DNA of 19,602 nucleotides from JAPXSY01 sp033812795 (GTDB lineage: Bacteria > Verrucomicrobiota > Kiritimatiellia > RFP12 > UBA1067), in the NCBI GenBank assembly GCA_033812795.1, contig JAPXSY010000058.1, positions 1 to 19,602 on the forward strand, read 5' to 3'. The first letter of the stretch is position 1. Each line of letters starts with the position of its first letter. The position numbers and the translations under genes are program-made. The notes under the pieces were generated by a model. That model saw nothing but the letters and a program-made list of their open reading frames with translations. It did no database searches and was not told the DNA's origin. Shown piece by piece: positions 12,241 to 19,602 of the stretch.

Positions 12241-15200
12241 ATGATTCGAAATAAACAAATTCTTAGCCTAATGTTGTTGACGGCTTTTCTGGCGGTATCC
12301 GCCCGCGGCGTCTACATGGTGCATGAGTTCTACCTGCCGCTGCCCGAGGCGCAGGTGCTGAAGGCCTTCAACACTCTCGACGGCCTTGGGCAGGTCAAGG
12401 CGCCCATCGACAGCGTAACCTCGATCGTCGTCACCGGCCCGGATACCATCATCCATTATGACCACTGGGAGGATGGCTATGAGGTTGATATCAACAACCC
12501 GGCCCAGCCGACGACTCGCATCTGGGGCGACGGCAACGACGCCAACGGCATCCCGCCCGGCTACGCCTCCGATCCCATGGGGCTGCCGCAGGGTGCCGTC
12601 ATCTCGTTGCGCAACAACGTTAACCTGCCGCGCAACCCCGCGGTCATCCTCTACGATGCGCGTGATCGCGTCACCGCCAGCAAGGCGCTGGTCGTCACGC
12701 GCGCCCTCTGGCCCGTCTCGGTCGGCACGGTGCTGTCCGAGGCGGTCGAAGTGACGGCCACGATTGATCACGGCACGCACTACATCGCGCCGGTGGGCGA
12801 GGATGTCGATGCCTTCGAGATGTTCGAGCAGGTCGGCCTCGCCGTCATGGCCGATCAGGACAACACCGTCGTGACGATCGACAAGGACGGCCCCGGCGGC
12901 GCGGCGCCGGTCACCGTCACCCTCAATCAGGGCGAGAGCCACTACGTCAGCGGCGGCGTCCTGAAGGGCGCTGAGGTCACGGCCACCAAGCCCGTCCAGG
13001 TTCATCTGCTGACGGGCGACACCGGCGCGACCTATGAGACGCGCTGGTACACGCTCTTCCCCGTCGAGGACTGGTTCAGCCGCTACGTGACGCCGATCGG
13101 CAGCTCCGCCAACGGGCAGGCGTGCTTTGTCTTCCTCTACAATCCCGGTCCCGAAACCATCACCATCGAAGCCGCCTCGCGCATCGGCACGGAGAGCATC
13201 ACGGTGCCGGCGGGCGAGGTCTACCGCTGGCAGGTGCCGCAGAACTCGGGCGCGATGTTCAGCAGCGCCGGGGATGAGCCCTTCAGCGCCATCGCTGCCG
13301 CGGGCGCTCACCCCAACGCCAATGCCGCCTACGACTGGGGCTTCTCGCTGGTGCCTCAAGATGCGCTCTCCTCCACAGCCGTCGTCGGCTGGGGACCGGG
13401 CAGCAGCGACATGACGCGCAACGGCAGCCCGGTCTTTGTCTCGCCCGCCAAGGCCACGCGCATCTATGTGGACTATAATGGCGACGGCCAAGGTCCGCTG
13501 ACCGACCCCAACGGCGGGAAGTACGATGCGCACTACGATCTGGCCGCGCTCCAGTCGCAGACCCTCTTCGATCCGGATGGGGATCAGACCGCCATGCGTA
13601 TCTACACGATCGACGGCGCGCTCTTTTCCGCTGCGTGGGGTCAGGATCCGGACACGGCCCGCCCAGGAAACCCCTACCTCGACATGGGCAGCACGGTCCT
13701 GCCGCTCCCCGAGCCTAAACTGGCCAAAACCGCCCGCATCGTGAACGACGTCGATCCCGCCGGCCCGAGTCTCGGCGACACAATCGAATACCGCATCGTG
13801 ATCGACAACAAGGGGCTGCTGCCGCTGGGCAACACGCTGGTGCTGGACACCCTGCCGACGCAATTGGACTACGTGGCTGACTCCACCACGCTGGACGGCG
13901 AGCCGCTGCCGGACGACACGGTCGGCAGCACGCTCTTCCCGCTGGATGAGGATGGGTACACCATCCCGGTTATCCTGCGCGCTGGCACCAGTATCTTCAC
14001 CTACCAGACGACCATCGTCGGCACGGGCAGCATCGTCAACCGTAGCGCTGTGCCGCAGTATGAAGTCTATGACGAGACCGGGGCCGATGTTCCGCCGCCC
14101 GCCGGCAGCCATCCCTGCACGGTGGAGTTCGTCGATGCCGGCGGCAATCCGGTGACCGTCTATCGCGAAGGCGCCCCCATCTACCTCTGGTTCAAGGACC
14201 TTGACGCCAACCGCAATACCAACGCCGTCGAGACGATCACCTTGATCATCCGCAACGAGACCACCGGCGACTTCGAGGAGATCACCCTCACCGAGACGGG
14301 GCTGGACACCGGCGTCTTCGTGACGACCACTCCGATCCCCTCGTCGCCCACCGCCGGTCTGGTGGTCGAGGACGGCACGTTGTACGCCCGCGCGGGCGAC
14401 AATCTCACCGTGTACTATGTCGATCCGCTCTACGGCGACTCGTGCAGCGACACCGCGACGCTCTCCGTGCCCAGCGAGACCAAGGTGCTCTATCTGACGG
14501 ATCCCGACGACGACGGCATACCGAAGGAGCTGGACGTGCAGTACAAGCGGCAGATCACCTTCAACAACGCCACGCGCAACGAAGACCTTGTCAACTTCCC
14601 CGTGCTCGTCCATTTGACGAGCGCGAACTTCGACTTCGGCAAGGCCAAGAGCGATGGCAGCGACATCCGCTTCTACGATGCCGACGGCACCACGGCGCTG
14701 AGCTACGAGATCGAGTCGTGGAACAAGACGGCGGGAGAGGCCCACATCTGGGTCAGGGTGCCGCAGATCGACAAGACCGACACCGACAGCATCTGGATGC
14801 ACTACGGCGACCCCTCGCGCACCGACGCCCAGAATGCCGCCGATGTCTGGAGCGGCAGTTTCCAGGCGGTGTGGCACATGGACGAGACCTCGGGCGCCAT
14901 CATCGCCAACTCGGCCGGCAGCAACTGGCACGGCACCCCCATTGATGCCACGCTCGACACCGCCGGAAAGATCAACGGAGCCGACGAGTATCCCGACGGA
15001 ACTAGCCGCACCAGACTGCCGGGCGGCACGATCGTCCCTGTCAGCGGCAGCTTCACCTTCGAGTCGTGGGTCTTTGTCGGGTCGTCCGAGAACTACGACC
15101 GGATCTTTGCGCAGAACGCCCAGAACAATCAGTTCATGGTGGTCTGGTCCGGCAACAAGATCGAGGTGGCGCGCTACGATGGCTCCACCTATCCCGCCGT

Positions 15201-18200
15201 CAAGGCCGCCGCCTCGGTGGCGAACGGGACATGGATCCATTTCGCCTGGGTTAAAAACGGCTCCACCGACACGCTCTACGTCAACGGCCAGCCAGCCAGC
15301 GCCTCGATCACCCAGTCAAGCTACTCCCCCGGCAGCGATGGCTACAACTACATCGCCGCGCGTGACGCGTCGAACAACCAGTTTGACGGCAAGCTCGACG
15401 AGATGCGCATCTCCGGCGTCGCCCGCAGCGCCAACTGGATCAAGGCGCAGTACGCCTCGATGAACGGCACCTTCTCCACACTGGGCGCCGAAGTGGAGTT
15501 CCCGCTCGATTCCGGCCCCGTTGCCGCCGCGACGGCCCTGGACCGCATTGATCCGGCGGCCACCGGCGACACGACGACGGCCCGCACCGTGGTTCTCGAC
15601 GGCGGCGGGTGGCGCTACAAGAAGCAGCTCTCCTTCCTCAACGGCTCGCGCGCCGAAAACCTCGTCAACTTCCCCGTGCTCGTCCACCTGACCAGCGCGA
15701 ACTTCGACTTCGCCAAGGCGCAGAACGCCGGGCAGGACATCCGCTTCTACGACGCCGACGGCACCACGGCGCTGAGCTACGAGATCGAATCGTGGGACGC
15801 CGCCGCGCAGCAGGCCTACGTCTGGGTCAAGGTGCCGCAAATCAACGCCTCGTCAACCACCGACAGCATCTGGATGGAGTACGGCAACCCCGCCGCCACC
15901 GACGCCCAGACGCCCGCCGACGTCTGGAGCAGCAGCTTCCAGGCGGTGTGGCACATGGACGAGACCTCGGGTACCGCCGTGGGCGATTCCACCGGCAACG
16001 GCTGGAACGGCCAAGCATCGGCAACAGTCATGCGCGATCTCACCGGGCCGGTGAACGGCGCCGATGGATACCCCGACGGGGTGGCCTACACCACATTGCC
16101 GAGCGGCGAGATCATCCCCGTCGGCAGCACGGCCTTCACCTTTGAGTCATGGATCTGGATCGGGTCTTGCGAGGCATTTGACCGTATTTTCGTGCAGAGC
16201 GCACGAAATCAAGATTATCAGGTGCTATGGGAAAACAACAAGATACAAGTCACATGGTACCAAGCTGGCGCATCGTATCCTCTTCTGCTAAAAGCCGCTG
16301 CCCCAGTTCCGTACAATAGAACCTGGGTTCACTTTGTCTGGGTTCACAACGGCACCACTGATACCTTGTACATCAACGGTGCGCCTGCCAGTGCGACGCC
16401 TGCCAACAATTATACGGTAGCCGGTGACGGCAACTACATCGCGGCGCACACGACGTCGGGGCACCATTTCGACGGCCAGCTCGACGAGATGCGCATCGCC
16501 ACTGCCGCGCGGAGCGCCAACTGGGTCAATGCGCAATACGCCTCGATGACCGACAGCTTCATCAATTACGGTGCCGAGCAGCCGATTCCCACGACAAAGG
16601 TGCGGAGCGTCGCGTTCACGCAGATGCCCGGCTTCGCCTCGGACTTCGTGCTGACCCCGAACGGTACGCTCTCGGCGGTCGTCCATGTGGCGGCCATAAA
16701 CGACAACCTGCCGGTGAATCCCAACGTCAGCGCCACGCTCAAGTACGGCGACACCACCTTTGCCACGCTCACCGCCCCCACGGCCCAGCGCCTTGCCGAC
16801 GGCACCAGCGGGGAGGGTATCTACACGCTCGCCTGGAGCGGCATCGCGGCTTCCCCGGTGACGATACCCGTCGGCGAGGCGGTCACCTTCACGGTCACCA
16901 CCGCCGACGGCGCGCCCTTCGCGATCCTCTACGACAGCGCGGCCCATCCCTCGTATGTCAGCCTCCCCGCCGACACGGTCATCAAGGTCGAGTCGCTGGA
17001 TTTCTACGACGCCCCCCATCCCGGCGGCAGCCCGGTCGATATCGTCACCGCCGGCACGCCGGTCTATGTGCGCGCGACGGTCAGCGACCCCTTCGGCGCC
17101 TACGACATCACCAGCCTCGACCTAGCCATCGAGGATGCGGGCGTGAATGTGACGCTGGATGACACTGCGGTTGTTGCCACCACGACCGGCACCAAGACCT
17201 ATGAATACGCCTGGATCGGGCCGGCACACGACCGCTTCACGGCCACGGTCACGGCCAACGAGGGCACCGAGGACACGGTCACGGATGTCGCCGCGAAGCA
17301 GATCAACGTGACCTTCCTCGACCAGGGTACGCCGAGCATTACCGAGTTCACCATCAGCGACAACGGCGAGCACACCGAGCTGTACGATCCCGACCAGATG
17401 GTCTTCATCCGCGTGACCGATCCCGACCAGAACACCAATCCCGATGCGCCCGACACGATCACGGTGACGGTCACCACCAGCACCGGCGACACCGAGACGG
17501 TCACGCTCACCGAGACCGGCCTCAACACCGGCGTCTTCACCGCCGCAGTGCCCGCTAGCTCGACGAACGCCGGCGCCGACGGAGACGGCACACTCTACGC
17601 CCCTCCCGGCACGGTGCTGGATGTGGTTTACGTCGATCAGTTCGATCCGACCGACACGTCGAGCGACACGGCGATCGTGACGCAACCGCCCGGCTCCCCG
17701 GACACCCCCGCACTCAGTGTGCAGAAGCAGCTCGCCGACCCCGCCGCCACCACGGTGGCAAGCGGCGACTTTGTGGTCTACCGCATCAGGGTGAGCAATA
17801 CCGGCAATGTGGCGCTGGATCCCGTCACCCTGACCGACACCTATCCCAGCCAGTTGCAGTTCATCGCGGCCTCGCCAGCGGCGGACAGCCATGATGGGAC
17901 GCAACGCAAAGTGATCTGGAACAACGTCGGTCCGCTGGCCATCGGCGGCACCCGCAATTTTGAGCTGACCTTCAAGGCGCTGGCCGCCACACCTCAGGCG
18001 GTCAACACCGCCACGGCCTCGTCGGGCGGCATTTCGGATAGCGACACTGCCGCAGTCGAGATCGTCCAGAATGGCCATACGGTCACCAAGACGCTGATCT
18101 CGTCCAAAAACCCTGCCAGCTATGGCGATATCGTCGAATACCGCATCGTGGTGGCCAATACAGGCACCACGCGCATCACAACGCTGCCGCTGGAGGATAT

Positions 18201-19602
18201 CTTTAGTGCCGCTTACCTCGAATACGTGCCAGGCACGGCTTCGATTGAGCCCGACGGTATCGGCGCGGGCACGCTCTTCTGGGAGAACATCGCAGGCACC
18301 GGCGGCCTCGCCGCAGGGGATTCGATCACGATCGACCACCTTAGGTTCAGGGTGGTGGGAGCCGGCTCGCCGGTCGTCAACACCGCTGCCGCCGATTTCT
18401 CCGAGGACGAGCACGGCCGATCCGTGCCGCCCGCCCGGGATGATGACGACACGCTCGTGACCATTGCCGGCCTGATCAGCGGGCATGTCTGGAACGACCT
18501 CAACAAGAATGCCGCAGGCGACGCCGGCGAGCCGCGTCTTGAGGGTGTCGAGATCAGGCTCTTCGATGCGGCCAGCAATCTGGTGGCGACCGCCACCACG
18601 GTGGGCACAAACGGTTTTTACGAGTTCCCCAATTTGCCCGATGGCACGTACACCGTCGTCGAGACCGACCCGCCCGGCTTCGGCAGCACGGGCGATGCGC
18701 AGGGGGCCAACGACAACCGTATCGTGGTGACTGTCGCCAACGGTAGCGTCCACACCGATCAGGACTTCTTCGACTACCGCCTGCCGCTCAATGAGCAAGC
18801 CTCGATCAGCGGCACCGTCTGGAACGACGCGAACCGTAACGGGGCGGTTGATTCCGGCGAGGAAGGTATTAAGGGCGTGACCGTCACGCTCTATCAGGAT
18901 GTCAACGGTGACGGTAAACTCGACGCTGGTGACACGGCATTGAGCCAGACGTATACCGACAGCAATGGCGGCTACGCTTTCAGCGGCCTGCCCGCTGGCA
19001 GCTATATTGTGGTCGAGAACGATCCGCCGAGCTACATCAGCACGGGCGATGTAGACGGTCCGAACGACAACCAGATCTCCGTGAGCGTCAGCGCTGGCGG
19101 CAAGGTGACGGGGCGGGACTTCCTCGACGCCAAGACACAGCGTCTCTACGGCTATGCCTATCTGGATACGGACTTGAGCCTCACGCGCAACGACGGCGAC
19201 GGCGCGTGCTCGGGCATGGTGGTGCAGGTCTGGCAGGATGGCGTGTTCGTGGCCGAGACAGAGGCCGACGCCAACGGCTTCTACCAGTTCCTCGATCTGG
19301 AGGCGGCGACCTACGAGGTGCGCTTCATCTGCGCCACCAACGCCCTGACCGCCACCCCCGCCGCCGGAAGCGGTGCAGCCTCCGACATCCAGCGCAACCG
19401 CGCGGTGGCGGCGGGGTCCAACTACGCGTCCGTGACCTACGATCTCTATGCGGGCCATGGCATCGGCGCCGACCGCGGCGAGCCGGTCAACGCGGGATTC
19501 CTTCCCGGAATTGACCCCACCACGGCCTCGGCGATCCTGATCCAGGCGTACGGCACGCCCGGAGGCGGGGTGCTGGTCGAGTTCGAGAGTCTGGACGAGA
19601 CC
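12241..19602 (+). CDS. giant secreted multidomain adhesin-like protein, 3' end beyond window
   Basis: The frame is open from ATG 12241 to the window edge (2454 codons, no stop). An AAGGAAAGGGAAG SD lies just upstream. A signal peptide (1-21) is followed by: a beta-rich region (about 23-490) with YDHWEDGYE at 73-81, resembling IgGFc-binding-type N-terminal domains; a DUF11 domain (492-620); a module with LTETGLDTGVF (641-699); DUF2341 (768-864) plus LamG-like (875-1077); a second DUF2341 (1126-1224) plus LamG-like (1234-1437); beta domains (1451-1690); a second LTETGLNTGVF module (1714-1774); two DUF11 domains (1824-1936, 1946-2054); and two SdrD-B-like domains (2078-2181, 2190-2297) with DxNxxGxxDxGE-type calcium loops. 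A related third module (2301-2420) follows. It is likely exported and extended at the cell surface. Any anchor or sorting domain lies outside the window. Ligand unknown. Confidence 0.9.
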   Translation, partial: MIRNKQILSLMLLTAFLAVSARGVYMVHEFYLPLPEAQVLKAFNTLDGLGQVKAPIDSVTSIVVTGPDTIIHYDHWEDGYEVDINNPAQPTTRIWGDGNDANGIPPGYASDPMGLPQGAVISLRNNVNLPRNPAVILYDARDRVTASKALVVTRALWPVSVGTVLSEAVEVTATIDHGTHYIAPVGEDVDAFEMFEQVGLAVMADQDNTVVTIDKDGPGGAAPVTVTLNQGESHYVSGGVLKGAEVTATKPVQVHLLTGDTGATYETRWYTLFPVEDWFSRYVTPIGSSANGQACFVFLYNPGPETITIEAASRIGTESITVPAGEVYRWQVPQNSGAMFSSAGDEPFSAIAAAGAHPNANAAYDWGFSLVPQDALSSTAVVGWGPGSSDMTRNGSPVFVSPAKATRIYVDYNGDGQGPLTDPNGGKYDAHYDLAALQSQTLFDPDGDQTAMRIYTIDGALFSAAWGQDPDTARPGNPYLDMGSTVLPLPEPKLAKTARIVNDVDPAGPSLGDTIEYRIVIDNKGLLPLGNTLVLDTLPTQLDYVADSTTLDGEPLPDDTVGSTLFPLDEDGYTIPVILRAGTSIFTYQTTIVGTGSIVNRSAVPQYEVYDETGADVPPPAGSHPCTVEFVDAGGNPVTVYREGAPIYLWFKDLDANRNTNAVETITLIIRNETTGDFEEITLTETGLDTGVFVTTTPIPSSPTAGLVVEDGTLYARAGDNLTVYYVDPLYGDSCSDTATLSVPSETKVLYLTDPDDDGIPKELDVQYKRQITFNNATRNEDLVNFPVLVHLTSANFDFGKAKSDGSDIRFYDADGTTALSYEIESWNKTAGEAHIWVRVPQIDKTDTDSIWMHYGDPSRTDAQNAADVWSGSFQAVWHMDETSGAIIANSAGSNWHGTPIDATLDTAGKINGADEYPDGTSRTRLPGGTIVPVSGSFTFESWVFVGSSENYDRIFAQNAQNNQFMVVWSGNKIEVARYDGSTYPAVKAAASVANGTWIHFAWVKNGSTDTLYVNGQPASASITQSSYSPGSDGYNYIAARDASNNQFDGKLDEMRISGVARSANWIKAQYASMNGTFSTLGAEVEFPLDSGPVAAATALDRIDPAATGDTTTARTVVLDGGGWRYKKQLSFLNGSRAENLVNFPVLVHLTSANFDFAKAQNAGQDIRFYDADGTTALSYEIESWDAAAQQAYVWVKVPQINASSTTDSIWMEYGNPAATDAQTPADVWSSSFQAVWHMDETSGTAVGDSTGNGWNGQASATVMRDLTGPVNGADGYPDGVAYTTLPSGEIIPVGSTAFTFESWIWIGSCEAFDRIFVQSARNQDYQVLWENNKIQVTWYQAGASYPLLLKAAAPVPYNRTWVHFVWVHNGTTDTLYINGAPASATPANNYTVAGDGNYIAAHTTSGHHFDGQLDEMRIATAARSANWVNAQYASMTDSFINYGAEQPIPTTKVRSVAFTQMPGFASDFVLTPNGTLSAVVHVAAINDNLPVNPNVSATLKYGDTTFATLTAPTAQRLADGTSGEGIYTLAWSGIAASPVTIPVGEAVTFTVTTADGAPFAILYDSAAHPSYVSLPADTVIKVESLDFYDAPHPGGSPVDIVTAGTPVYVRATVSDPFGAYDITSLDLAIEDAGVNVTLDDTAVVATTTGTKTYEYAWIGPAHDRFTATVTANEGTEDTVTDVAAKQINVTFLDQGTPSITEFTISDNGEHTELYDPDQMVFIRVTDPDQNTNPDAPDTITVTVTTSTGDTETVTLTETGLNTGVFTAAVPASSTNAGADGDGTLYAPPGTVLDVVYVDQFDPTDTSSDTAIVTQPPGSPDTPALSVQKQLADPAATTVASGDFVVYRIRVSNTGNVALDPVTLTDTYPSQLQFIAASPAADSHDGTQRKVIWNNVGPLAIGGTRNFELTFKALAATPQAVNTATASSGGISDSDTAAVEIVQNGHTVTKTLISSKNPASYGDIVEYRIVVANTGTTRITTLPLEDIFSAAYLEYVPGTASIEPDGIGAGTLFWENIAGTGGLAAGDSITIDHLRFRVVGAGSPVVNTAAADFSEDEHGRSVPPARDDDDTLVTIAGLISGHVWNDLNKNAAGDAGEPRLEGVEIRLFDAASNLVATATTVGTNGFYEFPNLPDGTYTVVETDPPGFGSTGDAQGANDNRIVVTVANGSVHTDQDFFDYRLPLNEQASISGTVWNDANRNGAVDSGEEGIKGVTVTLYQDVNGDGKLDAGDTALSQTYTDSNGGYAFSGLPAGSYIVVENDPPSYISTGDVDGPNDNQISVSVSAGGKVTGRDFLDAKTQRLYGYAYLDTDLSLTRNDGDGACSGMVVQVWQDGVFVAETEADANGFYQFLDLEAATYEVRFICATNALTATPAAGSGAASDIQRNRAVAAGSNYASVTYDLYAGHGIGADRGEPVNAGFLPGIDPTTASAILIQAYGTPGGGVLVEFESLDET
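14542..15492 (+). repeat. internal duplication unit 1 (DUF2341 + LamG-like)
   Basis: This is the first copy of a tandem 0.95-kb unit inside the giant gene. It aligns with 15616-16578 over its whole length at protein level, from YKRQITF to NWIKAQYASM. Two 35-nt stretches are identical in the DNA: 14680-14714 with 15754-15788, and 14860-14894 with 15937-15971. Confidence 0.85.
15616..16578 (+). repeat. internal duplication unit 2 (DUF2341 + LamG-like)
   Basis: This is the second copy, from YKKQLSF to NWVNAQYASM, separated from the first by a 123-nt linker. Its DUF2341 half is very close to copy 1. Its LamG half diverges from about 16147 to 16420, where codons become A/T-richer (CGA, CAA, ATA, ACA, CTA, AGA) than anywhere else in this gene. 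Confidence 0.85.

Noticed and set aside
12268..15240. 990-codon open frame on the minus strand opposite the giant gene
   Set aside because: It lies wholly antisense to clear DUF11, DUF2341 and LamG-like domains. Its product is a His/Arg/Asp/Val-rich composition typical of the shadow of G/C-ending codons, with no recognisable motif.
17122..19458. 778-codon minus-strand open frame
   Set aside because: It is antisense to DUF11 and SdrD-B-like domains and has the same shadow composition.

Overview
This is a GC-rich bacterial chromosome segment. The best fit is the PVC group, and within it Kiritimatiellota, Lentisphaerota or Verrucomicrobiota. That placement is an inference from gene content. It rests on a DUF1549/DUF1553 + DUF1501 + PPC-domain gene trio of the kind common in Planctomycetota and Verrucomicrobiota, a very large secreted protein built from DUF11, DUF2341, LamG-like and SdrD-B-like modules, and housekeeping genes scattered singly rather than in large conserved operons.

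Layout. (1) 1-424 has no gene: a strong G-quadruplex motif, an alternating CG tract, an orphan terminator and TTTGG-type repeats. (2) A minus-strand tRNA-Pro(UGG) at 425-501 has its own promoter and terminator. (3) rpsA (six-domain ribosomal protein S1, 895-2634) sits behind a good promoter and a long hairpin-rich leader. It is followed by a terminator, a repeat-rich leader and tyrS (2769-4037), whose HIGH signature is degenerate. (4) A plus-strand operon at 4145-9231 encodes three exported proteins: a DUF1549/DUF1553 protein, a Tat-type DUF1501 protein and a PPC-domain protein, each gap being 13 nt. (5) fabH (9332-10315) has its own promoter. (6) It converges, 6 nt apart, on a minus-strand pair: an Rnk-like transcription regulator (11373-11792) and a multi-cluster iron-sulfur protein (10322-11362). 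(7) A 448-nt divergent intergenic region holds several hairpins, including a twin hairpin whose two loops are complementary. (8) A giant secreted multidomain protein starts at 12241 and runs in one open frame off the right edge, at least 2454 residues.

Working picture. Regions 2, 3 and 5 are translation and lipid housekeeping. The 4145-9231 trio is probably a cell-envelope or periplasmic unit of unknown biochemical role. The giant gene encodes a surface or secreted adhesin-like protein with an internal tandem duplication. The candidates most worth following up are the twin hairpin with complementary loops, the iron-sulfur protein that appears to lack the flavin core of its relatives, the TyrRS active-site substitutions, and the alternative pairings in the tyrS leader. 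I see no CRISPR array, transposase, integrase, rRNA or defence system. Most long minus-strand open frames opposite rpsA, the trio and the giant gene are codon-composition shadows.
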